From assembly GCA_028873695.1 (NCBI GenBank), contig JAPPNU010000002.1:1-64000 (forward strand): 64,000 nt of DNA. The letters run 5' to 3'. Shown piece by piece: positions 1-7,435 of the stretch. Under the pieces are notes generated by a model. That model worked only from the letters and a program-made list of their open reading frames with translations. It did not search any database and had not been told where the DNA came from. How positions within the stretch are numbered: position 1 is the stretch's first letter; the number at the start of each line of letters is the position of its first letter. The position numbers and the translations under genes are program-made. The stretch comes from Gemmatimonadota bacterium (GTDB lineage Bacteria > Latescibacterota > UBA2968 > GCA-2709665).

Positions 1-89
1 GTCACCTTGTTCTTCCCGAAATACTCCTGGCCCATCACCGTCCCGCACGTGAACAAGACGATTCCGAATAGAAGAACCCACCTGGACAT
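1..89 (-). CDS. N-terminus of a secreted protein, truncated by the window edge
   Basis: Only the first 29 codons are present. The ATG at 89 opens a typical signal peptide: a basic start (MSRW), a hydrophobic core (VLLFGIVLFTCG) and then TVMGQ. The mature start reads QEYFGKNKV. From memory, that kind of mature N-terminus is common in secreted PD40/Tol-type beta-propeller or peptidase-like proteins of Gemmatimonadota and Latescibacterota, where it continues into a short aromatic segment. The assignment to that family is inference, because the diagnostic part lies outside the window. The gene is transcribed leftwards, like the next gene, 126 bases away. It is too short and edge-cut to appear as an ordinary open reading frame. 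Confidence 0.6.
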   Translation of the reverse strand, partial: MSRWVLLFGIVLFTCGTVMGQEYFGKNKV

Positions 90-215
90 ATCCAAGCTCC
101 TTGAATTATAGACAAGCCCTTTTGGGTACCGTATCGCCTGGAAATTGAGAAAAAACTCTGGTTTTCGCGGCCTTCCGTCGGCTTCCGCCGCCGCCCATCG
201 GGTCGCCGCCACGGC

Positions 216-1061
216 TCAGCGCGCAAAGAACGGATTGTTCGCCAGTTCCTCACCGATGGACGTGATTGGCCCGTGCCCGGGAAAAACGCGGGTTTTCTCA
301 TCCCGGGACAGGGCCTTGTCCGTCACGGCCCTGATCTGACCGGCATACGCCGGACCCGTCGCGCCGCCCATGGATCCCGCGAAAAGCGCGTCGCCCGAGA
401 AGAATACCCCACCTGCGCCATAGCCGATTCCGCCGGCCGTATGCCCCGGGAGGCTCACCGCATCAACGTCGATTCGACCCACCTTCGTGTGCCAACCGTC
501 GTCCACCGGATCGGTCACGAGTCCCTTCAGGTTTCCAAGAAGCCCGAAGTCTCGTTCGCAGCAGCAGACCCGGGCGCCGGTTGCCGCAACGACTTCAGCA
601 AGCGCGCCGACGTGGTCGCCGTGGCCGTGTGTAAGCAGCACGTGGGTCAACTCCAGGCGCATACGATCCGCCAGCGCAAGTATCCGCTCCGCCTGCCCGC
701 CCGCATCCACGATCGCGCCTTCGCCGGTCGTCTTGCACTTCAGTGCATAGGCGTTCACTTCCATGCCCGCATCCAGAATCGTCCGCTCCACGGACAGTCG
801 CACGTCGTCGTGAGGCGAATTACCGTGCGCCGGCGTCCATCCCTTCGCAATTCCGACCAGCTTCTTCCCGTCCAGTTGCAGCGTGCAGGCCAGCGCAAGA
901 ATCCTGTCTTCGTCGGGGGTGAGTTCGTAGCTTTCGATCAGTCCGATATCTCCTGGGCTCAACCCCGTTGCATCAGCAAGCGATGATTCGGACAAGCCCA
1001 GCCCGCGCCTGGCCTTTCCAACGATATCTCCGAAAAAGTCCTCGAGTGTGTCGTACGCCAC
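216..1061 (-). CDS. HTH domain fused to a metallo-beta-lactamase-fold hydrolase
   Basis: The protein has about 281 residues and two parts. The first 60-70 residues look like an XRE-type helix-turn-helix domain (LGLSESSLADATGLSPGDIGLIE). Residues from about 85 on form a glyoxalase II-like metallo-beta-lactamase domain, with the zinc motif HGHGDH, a second-sphere PGHTAGG, a GDALFAG loop carrying the bridging Asp, and a final FPGHGP. I choose the GTG at 1061 because GGGAGGA lies just upstream; the in-frame GTG at 1079 has no ribosome-binding site and would run through that Shine-Dalgarno. A consensus promoter lies at 1121-1148. The substrate is unknown; thioester or lactone hydrolysis is typical of the fold. 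The HTH could let the enzyme sense and regulate, but it might also be only an interaction domain. Confidence 0.8.
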   Translation of the reverse strand: MAYDTLEDFFGDIVGKARRGLGLSESSLADATGLSPGDIGLIESYELTPDEDRILALACTLQLDGKKLVGIAKGWTPAHGNSPHDDVRLSVERTILDAGMEVNAYALKCKTTGEGAIVDAGGQAERILALADRMRLELTHVLLTHGHGDHVGALAEVVAATGARVCCCERDFGLLGNLKGLVTDPVDDGWHTKVGRIDVDAVSLPGHTAGGIGYGAGGVFFSGDALFAGSMGGATGPAYAGQIRAVTDKALSRDEKTRVFPGHGPITSIGEELANNPFFAR

Positions 1062-1120
1062 GTGTCCTCCCTCGTTCACAGGTCGTTCCCAATACGCTGG
1101 CTCGCTGTCAGCGACTTAGT

Positions 1121-1148
1121 ACTATAATGATAGATTGGCAAATGTCAA
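1121..1148 (-). promoter_or_regulatory. Sigma-70-type promoter of the HTH/metallo-hydrolase gene
   Basis: On the minus strand, TTGACA (1143-1148) is separated by 16 bases from TATAGT (1121-1126). It is about 60 bases upstream of the GTG at 1061 and is one of the best promoter matches in the window. The palindrome TAGTACTA overlaps the -10 box. Confidence 0.65.
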
Positions 1149-1211
1149 TGAATTTCGGCTGACGAACCCCGGGAGGGCGCAGCGGGAGTCTGACGTCACT
1201 CCAGATTGCCG

Positions 1212-1240
1212 TTGCGATCCGGGTCGTGGTTTGATAAATT
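1212..1240 (+). promoter_or_regulatory. Weak candidate promoter for rpiA
   Basis: TTGCGA (1212-1217), a 17-base spacer and TAAATT (1235-1240) lie about 40 bases before the rpiA ATG. The spacing is ideal but both boxes deviate from consensus. Confidence 0.3.
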
Positions 1241-1280
1241 CCCCGCGATTCGGAATATTCCCTGAAGACTACCGGAAAGA

Positions 1281-2021
1281 ATGGAAGATCCTGTAACTGT
1301 GCGAAATCATAGAGTGTCCGGCAATCCAAAACGGATCGCAGGCGAACGTGCCGCCGAACTCGTGGACGACGGGATGATCGTCGGTCTGGGGACCGGATCG
1401 ACCGCATTCTACGCAATTCAAAGACTCGGCGAACGTGTTCGGGAGGGTCTTCGGATTCGGGGAGTTCCCACCTCGGAGCAGTCCCGGATTCAGGCGGAAC
1501 GCGAGCGGATTCCGCTTGTCGATTTCGCGGAAACCACACGGATCGACCTGACGATAGACGGCGCGGACGAGATCGATCCCGCCTTCAACCTGATCAAGGG
1601 CGGCGGCGGCGCGCTGTTTCGCGAAAAACTCGTGGCCACGGCCAGCCTGCGGGAAATCATCGTTGCCGACGAATCCAAACTCAAGGACCGTCTCGGGGCT
1701 TTCCCGTTGCCGGTGGAAGTGGTCCCCTTCGGCTGGCAGTTCGTTCAATCGAAACTCGAGGCGCTCGGGTGCCGGGCAGCTCTGCGCGTCCGCGAGAACC
1801 GGACTTTCTCCACGGACAATGGCAACCACATTCTGGACTGCGCCTTCGGCCCCATCGAAGCGCCCGAGGATCTCGAACGCCGTATCGCTGCGATCTGCGG
1901 GGTCGTTGAATCCGGTCTCTTTGTCGGCCTGGCGCACCGGATCGTGATCGGCAACGCCGACGGCACGCTGGAGGAACGAGACAGACCGCAATGCGGGGTA
2001 GACGCAAGACGTAAGACGTGA
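1281..2021 (+). CDS. rpiA: Ribose-5-phosphate isomerase A
   Basis: RpiA interconverts ribose 5-phosphate and ribulose 5-phosphate in the non-oxidative pentose phosphate pathway, in the cytoplasm. The family signatures are all present: the phosphate loop VGLGTGSTA near residue 37, the catalytic DGADEID block, KGGGGALFREK with the conserved Lys/Glu, and ADESK. At 246 residues it is slightly longer than the usual 220-235. The normal end (GNADGTLEERDRP) is followed by about a dozen extra residues ending in DARRKT. The DNA encoding the last residues and the stop is a heptamer repeat (2001-2021), so the tail looks like an accretion from a low-complexity repeat rather than part of the enzyme. The gene stands between divergent neighbours. 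Confidence 0.95.
   Translation: MEDPVTVRNHRVSGNPKRIAGERAAELVDDGMIVGLGTGSTAFYAIQRLGERVREGLRIRGVPTSEQSRIQAERERIPLVDFAETTRIDLTIDGADEIDPAFNLIKGGGGALFREKLVATASLREIIVADESKLKDRLGAFPLPVEVVPFGWQFVQSKLEALGCRAALRVRENRTFSTDNGNHILDCAFGPIEAPEDLERRIAAICGVVESGLFVGLAHRIVIGNADGTLEERDRPQCGVDARRKT
2001..2021 (+). repeat. Three-copy GACGYRA heptamer repeat over the rpiA stop codon
   Basis: The heptamers GACGCAA, GACGTAA and GACGTGA follow one another exactly. The last one supplies the TGA stop of rpiA. A related run, read on the opposite strand, lies near 11191-11213. Confidence 0.7.
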
Positions 2022-2178
2022 GGGTTTGTCTGCCTTGCAAGGTTTCTTCTCATGCAGGAGGCAAGCAGGAGGAACCTATCGGGCAAGGACTTCATCTACC
2101 GGTTCACCTCTACCCTCTCACGGCATCAGGATACTCATCAACATACCTGACGGATATGGTCTTTAACAGGGATACTAA

Positions 2179-3081
2179 GTGAGCATCTTCATCGACAGCG
2201 ACACGCAAGTCCTGGTACAGGCGATTACCGGCAACGAAGGTTCCTTCCACACGCGCCAGATGCTGGGATACGGCACCCGGATCGCAGCGGGCGTCACACC
2301 GGGCAGGGCCGGACACCGCGTCGAAGGGGTACCGGTATTCAATACGGTTTCCGATGCCGTCGACGCCACGGGGGCGGACGCTTCGATTATCTTCGTCCCT
2401 GCCGCGTTCTCCGCGGACGCGATCATGGAAGCAGCGGACGCCGGGGTGGGCCTGGTCGTGTGTATCAGTGAAGGCATCCCGGTTCTGGACATGGTAAAGG
2501 TCAAACACTACCTTGGTTCGCGCTCCACCCGGCTCATCGGCCCCAACTGTCCGGGGATCATCTCTCCCGGCAAATGCAAGATAGGAATCATGCCGGCCGA
2601 TATTCACAGGGGCGGCAACGTGGGTGTCATTTCCCGCAGCGGAACGCTGACGTACGAGGCGGTCGCCCAGCTGACGGCCCTGGGCCTGGGCCAGTCCACG
2701 TGCGTTGGAATTGGGGGAGATCCCGTCATCGGTACCAGTTTTGTAGACTGTCTCGACGCCTTCGGCCAGGACCCCCATACCGAATGCGTCGTGATGATCG
2801 GCGAGATCGGTGGCTCGGCCGAAGAACAGGCGGCGGACTACGTGAGGACTTCCTTTTCGAAGCCGGTCGTCGGGTTCATCGCCGGCCAGACCGCGCCTCC
2901 GGGCCGGCGCATGGGTCACGCCGGCGCTATCATTTCGGGCGGCAAGGGCACGGCTGAAGAGAAGGTTGCCGCCATGGCCGCCGCGGGCATTCGGGTCTGC
3001 GGCAGCCCCGCGGACATCGGCGATAAAGTGCGCGAGGCGCTCGGCGAGGATCCCGGGCGGTGCACGGCCGGGACCGCCTGA
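2179..3081 (+). CDS. sucD: Succinate-CoA ligase, alpha subunit
   Basis: The alpha subunit of succinyl-CoA synthetase binds CoA and carries the phosphohistidine in the substrate-level phosphorylation step of the TCA cycle. The 300-residue length is normal. Visible signatures are the N-terminal CoA-binding Rossmann segment ([22 protein letters not shown]), [20 protein letters not shown] and the active-site histidine loop [10 protein letters not shown] near residue 245. It starts at a GTG with AGGGA upstream; no in-frame ATG gives a better N-terminus. The beta-subunit gene sucC, usually directly upstream, is not in this window, so the two subunits appear to be encoded apart or beyond the edge. 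Confidence 0.95.
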   Translation: MSIFIDSDTQVLVQAITGNEGSFHTRQMLGYGTRIAAGVTPGRAGHRVEGVPVFNTVSDAVDATGADASIIFVPAAFSADAIMEAADAGVGLVVCISEGIPVLDMVKVKHYLGSRSTRLIGPNCPGIISPGKCKIGIMPADIHRGGNVGVISRSGTLTYEAVAQLTALGLGQSTCVGIGGDPVIGTSFVDCLDAFGQDPHTECVVMIGEIGGSAEEQAADYVRTSFSKPVVGFIAGQTAPPGRRMGHAGAIISGGKGTAEEKVAAMAAAGIRVCGSPADIGDKVREALGEDPGRCTAGTA

Positions 3082-3181
3082 CGGCCGCGATGGATTCCGG
3101 ACATTTCGCTTCCACGAGACGCGGGCGAATAGGGTGGCGCGCCTCTCGCGAGTGCAGACGAGAATACGGGAAACAAAAGTA

Positions 3182-3210
3182 TTGACATTTGAGCAAACCT
3201 TATATATCTT
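3182..3210 (+). promoter_or_regulatory. Promoter of the outer-membrane operon
   Basis: TTGACA (3182-3187), a 17-base spacer and TATCTT (3205-3210) sit in a local AT-rich patch. The predicted transcript begins near 3217, about 300 bases ahead of the first start codon, and so carries a long untranslated leader. Confidence 0.65.
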
Positions 3211-3216
3211 CTGTCG

Positions 3217-3375
3217 AATACCCGCGGTTGCGCACTTGGTCACGAACCTTTGCGATACACAGATTGGCTTATGCTAAATTGCTACCGCGTAGTGGTTTAC
3301 TATAGGCACGACAGGCTTGAAGCAGGAGTGCGTTAACGGGCGCTTCCGGTATCCGGACAGGTTTGCCCTTTTTTT
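3217..3375 (+). promoter_or_regulatory. Structured 5' leader ending in an intrinsic-terminator-like hairpin
   Basis: A hairpin at 3338-3368 has an outer GGGC/GCCC pair and an inner TCCGG/CCGGA stem, followed by seven T residues (3369-3375): the form of an intrinsic terminator placed before, not after, the operon. The 5' end of the predicted RNA can pair with its left arm instead: CCCG (3221-3224) with CGGG (3337-3340), TT (3228-3229) with AA (3335-3336), and CGCAC (3231-3235) with GTGCG (3328-3332). The two structures are mutually exclusive, as in riboswitches and attenuators. No known riboswitch consensus (cobalamin, TPP, cyclic di-GMP, glycine) was recognised. It could also be a small RNA ending at 3375. 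Confidence 0.45.
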
Positions 3376-3513
3376 ATTGAGAGGGGGTGAGGAATCTGGC
3401 AGACTGCGGGGATTTTGCAGGTTTCCAATGCCGGGTCGTCTTTGTTTCGAAGCAGTTTGCAGAGTAAGGCAGTGTGTAGGGGATAAGTCATCATTCCCAA
3501 GAAGGAGGTGTTT

Positions 3514-4212
3514 ATGAAGGTGTTCAGGGTTGTCGGCCTGTTGATTCTTGTATTCTCGGTATCAGCGTGGCCTGCTGTTGCCCAGGAAGGCAGTTGGGGA
3601 GTCGGCGTGTTTGCAAATTACAACGTGCCGGTTTTCGGTCTGGGCGAGTGGTACGAAAACGATTCCAAGTTCGGGCTGAACGCGGCCTACGTGCCCGCGT
3701 CGAACGTAACCGTGGAACTCGAGTTTCACAGCGGCAACTTCACGGACGGGAGTTTGCTCACCCGCACGTTCACCTGGACCGACGGCAACGATTACACCAG
3801 CCCGAACGCGTCCAGTAATATGAGCCTGAACAGTCTGCTGGTAAACGCCCTCGTCAGGCTGCGGCAGATCGGACAGCCGTTCGCCGCCAGCAGTTTCGCC
3901 CCGTACGTCGCGGTGGGGGGCGGTTTCTACCGGTACAGGAACGACGTCAGCGGGTTGCTGTGGCCCGGACAGACTGGCGACCTCGTTCTGGAACTGGAAC
4001 CGTTCACCGACCAGCGGTTCGCACTCGGGGTTAACGCGGGGCTGGGTGTCGAAGCCTTCGTGGTCGATAATGTGGCCGTGGATCTTCGCGCACGTTACAA
4101 TATGATGATCGGGGATCTTCGGGGACTGGAAGACTGGGAAATCTCCGAAACCTTCCCCCTGCAGATGCTGGACTTCGGAGCCGGGGTTAAGTTCTACTTC
4201 AGCGGGAAATAG
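3514..4212 (+). CDS. Small outer-membrane beta-barrel protein
   Basis: A protein of about 232 residues with a clear signal peptide (MKVFRVVGLLILVFSVSAWPAVAQ, cut before EGSWGVG). Alternating strands rich in Gly and aromatics follow (GVGVFANYNVPV, FAPYVAVGGGFYRY, FALGVNAGLGVEAF, VDLRARYNMMIG), ending in FGAGVKFYFSGK. This is the pattern of OmpW/OmpA-barrel-like outer-membrane proteins; I cannot name a finer family. The ATG at 3514 follows a perfect AAGGAGG; the GTG six bases earlier lies inside that ribosome-binding site. It is the first gene of the operon that includes the TonB receptor and may be an accessory barrel. Confidence 0.7.
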   Translation: MKVFRVVGLLILVFSVSAWPAVAQEGSWGVGVFANYNVPVFGLGEWYENDSKFGLNAAYVPASNVTVELEFHSGNFTDGSLLTRTFTWTDGNDYTSPNASSNMSLNSLLVNALVRLRQIGQPFAASSFAPYVAVGGGFYRYRNDVSGLLWPGQTGDLVLELEPFTDQRFALGVNAGLGVEAFVVDNVAVDLRARYNMMIGDLRGLEDWEISETFPLQMLDFGAGVKFYFSGK

Positions 4213-4242
4213 CCGCGGAGTCTTTTCGAAGGAGGTATACAG

Positions 4243-7200
4243 ATGAACAGATGGAAGCTGTTTGTGGTTTTACCGGTCGCGCTCTTTGTGCTTGCGGGTT
4301 TCACCCTGGACGCGTTCGCGGGTCAGACCGGCAAACTGACCGGGCGCGTAATGGACGCGGCGTCCGGTGAGCCGCTGCCGGGTGTGAATATCGTAATCGA
4401 AGGCACCCGCAGGGGCGCCCAGTCGGACGCGGATGGATACTATCTTGTCCTTTCGGTCGACCCGGGCAACATTACCCTGGTGGCATCCATGGTCGGCTAC
4501 AACGCCGTCACGAAGACGGACGTGCGAATCCAGGCCGACTTTACTACGACCGTTGACTTTCAGTTGAAGGAAACGGCGCTCGAAGCCGAAGAACTCGTGG
4601 TTACGGCGGAACGCCCGCCGGTGGAGCCCGACAAGACCACCAGTCACTACGTGATGGGCGCCGAGCAGTTGGAATCGCTGCCGATGGCCCGGTCGGTCAC
4701 CGACCTGGTGACGTTGAACCCGGGAGTCCAGCTCACCAACGCCAACGTCATCCGGGGCGGGGACTCGAGAGACGCCACCCTGTTGGTGGACGGCGTCACC
4801 CTCCCGAATAACGACGGCTACGGCCGGCAGTTCACCGGACCCTCGAAAACCGCGGTGCAGGAAATCACGGTGATTTCGGGCGGCGCGAGCGCGGAATACG
4901 GCAACCTGGAGTCCGGCGCGGTCTCCATCATCACCAAAGACGGCGGACGCGACTTCCGCGGTTGGGGCGACTTCCGCTACACGCCCCCGAGCCAGAAGCA
5001 CTGGGGATCCAACCTTTATGAGAGCGCGTACCACCGCGACAAGCTCAGGTGGGACGACCGCGAGTGGCGCGCGGAAACCGTGATCCTGAGCGATGGCGAG
5101 GATGGCGTTCCGGGCACGCCCGATGACGAGGTGGGCCTTGCGCACAGGGCCGTGGAATATACGGACATCAAAGGGTCCTATATTGAAGGCGGCATTTCGG
5201 GGCCGATGGGCGACCAGGCCAGTTTCTTCGCAAGCGCCAGGTGGACCCGGCAGCCCACCGACGTGCTGAACACGTCCGTTCGCAATGCCACCTTCGACCC
5301 GAGCCTCGGCGCCACGAGTCTTATCAGCGTGATGTCCGGCGGGTTCCCCACGTTGTCCACGCCGCTGGATTTCCGCGGTAACGCCAAGCTGACGTTCCGG
5401 CCGGGCGCCGACGCCAAGGTGAGCATCGGCCAGATCTACTCCACGGCGGAATATTACAACCGGGGAACGAACACGCAGCGCGACAGGGCGTCCAACGGTC
5501 AGAATATCTTTCTGCCGGAGGGGTCCGGCGCCGGTGGAAGGATAGTGACCGACAGGGTCACGTATGCTTCGCTGACCCACACCGTATCGCCGAAGACGTT
5601 CTACGAAGCCAGGGTGTCGTTCTACACAACGCTTGAAGACACGCAGGATACCAAGTGGCCGAGAGACCAGTTCGGGTTCCCCACAACGGTATTCGGCGAG
5701 AAGGACCTCGACGGCTGGTTCAACGTGAAACCCGCCAACGTCGCGAACTACACCATCGCCGACCGGAGCCGGTTGAACCTGAAGCTGGACGTGTCGTCCC
5801 AGGTTACCAAGGGACACTTCGTCAAGGGCGGGATGGATCTCACCCGGTTCAGCATCTACTATCTCAACTACAACGCGCCGAACCCGAGCCAGCGCATCGT
5901 GGATTTCATCACCCACTCGGGCAATCTCCCCGACGTGAAGGCCCCCATCAATCCCATTCAGATCGGATTCTATCTGCAGGACAAGATGGAGTTCGAGGGG
6001 ATGGTGATGAACGCGGGCATCCGGTTCGACGCGCTGTACACCAACCATCGGTTCTACAATGTCTCGCAGCTTCAGACGCCGCAGAACCGCTGGCTCATCA
6101 AGCATGTGGATATGGTCACGGTCGACCCGCAGTGGGCCACCCAGTTCAGCCCGCGTTTCGGGATTTCCCATCCTATCACGCAGCGGTCGGCTTTCCACTT
6201 CACGGCCGGTCTCTACGCGAAGGTACCCGATCTGTTCGAGTATTTCCGCGAGCAGTGGCGGGCGAACGGCCCCGACGCCCACGTGGCGTGGGACGCGTTC
6301 CGGGGTCTGCACGGGCAGGTCCGGATGGCGAACCCCTACGTTGCGCTCACGCGCACCCGGGCTTACGAGGCGGGCGCCGACTGGAACTTCGTGGCCGACT
6401 ACACGGCCGGTATTGCGGCCTACTACAAGAGCGCGATCGGCAAGATTTCATCCGGAAGCCGCTACTGGTACGAGCCGCAGCGCACAACCTGGGTCTGGGG
6501 TCGCAAACCCAGCACTTACCAGGACATGAGAGGTCTCGAGTTGCACGTGCGCAAGGGCTTCAGCCACTACTTCTCGTTCAACGCGGCCATCAACTTCGGC
6601 TGGGCGTCCACGGCGCGCGTTGGCTCCAACGCCACCATGTTCTATCCGGATTCCTCGTACGTGATGAACCCCGATCAGTATCACGATTGGGAATGGAACG
6701 GGTCTGCATACGTCCGCAAGGATTTCTCCCTGGAAGAGCGGATGAAACTTGCCACGAGGGTCGCCAGTTGGTGGCGAGGCCGGGCCAGAGGGATCACCAA
6801 CAGCTATCAGTTCGTGATCTTCGAGTTCATGGATATCCAGAAGGCGTACGACGCGCCGGCCAATATGAACGGCGTATGGCAGCCCACGTACGGCGGCGGC
6901 CGCCTGTTCAATCCGAAAGGATCTGACCTTCGTGTCCAGTCCAGCCTCTCGCTGTACATGGACACGCCCCTGGACTTCGGTCCCGGGCTGCGTCAGTTCC
7001 ACGTCGTGGGCGGACTCCGCGCCAATATGGTCTGGCGTATCCGGAGCGGCAGTCCCATCTGGTACACGCCGCCCGGGAAGCAGCCGGAACTCCGCCACAG
7101 GCCCATCCGAACCTGGACCGACCTGCAGGTTGAGAAGACCCTCGTGGAGAGCGGGCAGCGGAACGCCGTGTTCTACGTGGAGGTCTTCAACCTGTTCAAC

Positions 7201-7368
7201 CAGCAAGACAGCCCCGTCGGCGGTTCCTATCCCGACTTCGTCCGCTGGGGTCTGAACGTACCCAGGCCGAACGACCAGGACTACCTTACCTACGGGGACT
7301 ACAATGAGTTGACCCGGTACTACGGTAAGCCGCGCGAGGTGGGCGTGGGACTCAAAGTCAACTTCTAA
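4243..7368 (+). CDS. TonB-dependent receptor with carboxypeptidase-regulatory-like domain
   Basis: An outer-membrane active transporter of 1041 residues. A signal peptide (to about residue 27) is followed by a carboxypeptidase D regulatory-like beta-sandwich (GKLTGRVMDAASGEPLPGV), typical of SusC-like and oligosaccharide or peptide receptors, then a plug domain (about 135-235; SVTDLVTLNPGVQL, LLVDGVTLPNN, EYGNLESGAVSIITK). A long beta-barrel ends in Phe (VGVGLKVNF), as expected for insertion by the BAM complex. AAGGAGG precedes the ATG. It lies 30 bases after the small barrel gene and is followed by a hairpin and a secreted protein. No adjacent SusD lipoprotein is present, so it is not a classical SusCD pair. 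The ligand is unknown. Confidence 0.85.
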   Translation: MNRWKLFVVLPVALFVLAGFTLDAFAGQTGKLTGRVMDAASGEPLPGVNIVIEGTRRGAQSDADGYYLVLSVDPGNITLVASMVGYNAVTKTDVRIQADFTTTVDFQLKETALEAEELVVTAERPPVEPDKTTSHYVMGAEQLESLPMARSVTDLVTLNPGVQLTNANVIRGGDSRDATLLVDGVTLPNNDGYGRQFTGPSKTAVQEITVISGGASAEYGNLESGAVSIITKDGGRDFRGWGDFRYTPPSQKHWGSNLYESAYHRDKLRWDDREWRAETVILSDGEDGVPGTPDDEVGLAHRAVEYTDIKGSYIEGGISGPMGDQASFFASARWTRQPTDVLNTSVRNATFDPSLGATSLISVMSGGFPTLSTPLDFRGNAKLTFRPGADAKVSIGQIYSTAEYYNRGTNTQRDRASNGQNIFLPEGSGAGGRIVTDRVTYASLTHTVSPKTFYEARVSFYTTLEDTQDTKWPRDQFGFPTTVFGEKDLDGWFNVKPANVANYTIADRSRLNLKLDVSSQVTKGHFVKGGMDLTRFSIYYLNYNAPNPSQRIVDFITHSGNLPDVKAPINPIQIGFYLQDKMEFEGMVMNAGIRFDALYTNHRFYNVSQLQTPQNRWLIKHVDMVTVDPQWATQFSPRFGISHPITQRSAFHFTAGLYAKVPDLFEYFREQWRANGPDAHVAWDAFRGLHGQVRMANPYVALTRTRAYEAGADWNFVADYTAGIAAYYKSAIGKISSGSRYWYEPQRTTWVWGRKPSTYQDMRGLELHVRKGFSHYFSFNAAINFGWASTARVGSNATMFYPDSSYVMNPDQYHDWEWNGSAYVRKDFSLEERMKLATRVASWWRGRARGITNSYQFVIFEFMDIQKAYDAPANMNGVWQPTYGGGRLFNPKGSDLRVQSSLSLYMDTPLDFGPGLRQFHVVGGLRANMVWRIRSGSPIWYTPPGKQPELRHRPIRTWTDLQVEKTLVESGQRNAVFYVEVFNLFNQQDSPVGGSYPDFVRWGLNVPRPNDQDYLTYGDYNELTRYYGKPREVGVGLKVNF

Positions 7369-7382
7369 TCGAGTTCAACGTT

Positions 7383-7412
7383 ACCGGGGGCTGGTTTGCG
7401 CCCGCCCCCGGT
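7383..7412 (+). other. Intra-operon hairpin between the receptor and secreted-protein genes
   Basis: ACCGGGGGC (7383-7391) pairs perfectly with GCCCCCGGT (7404-7412) across a 12-base loop. There is no T-tract after it, so it is more likely an mRNA-stability or processing structure than a terminator. Confidence 0.55.
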
Positions 7413-7435
7413 CTTAACGAAAGGGAGAAGCAAGT

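Noticed and set aside
1112..1130. Second BlaI operator near the HTH/hydrolase promoter
   Set aside because: It contains TTAGTA and the dyad TAGTACTA, but not the ATTACTAA-N4-TTAGTAAT arrangement; too short to assign.
3217..3375. Cobalamin or other known riboswitch before the TonB receptor
   Set aside because: A cobalamin riboswitch is common there, but I found no B12-box-like sequence and no cyclic di-GMP or TPP consensus.
3317..3517. 66-codon frame in the leader region
   Set aside because: It spans the terminator-like hairpin and has no ribosome-binding site; a leader peptide role cannot be supported.
4270..6312. Long minus-strand open frame (680 codons) opposite the TonB receptor
   Set aside because: It is a GC-rich shadow of the receptor gene; its product has no family features and no ribosome-binding site, and the plus-strand protein is well supported.
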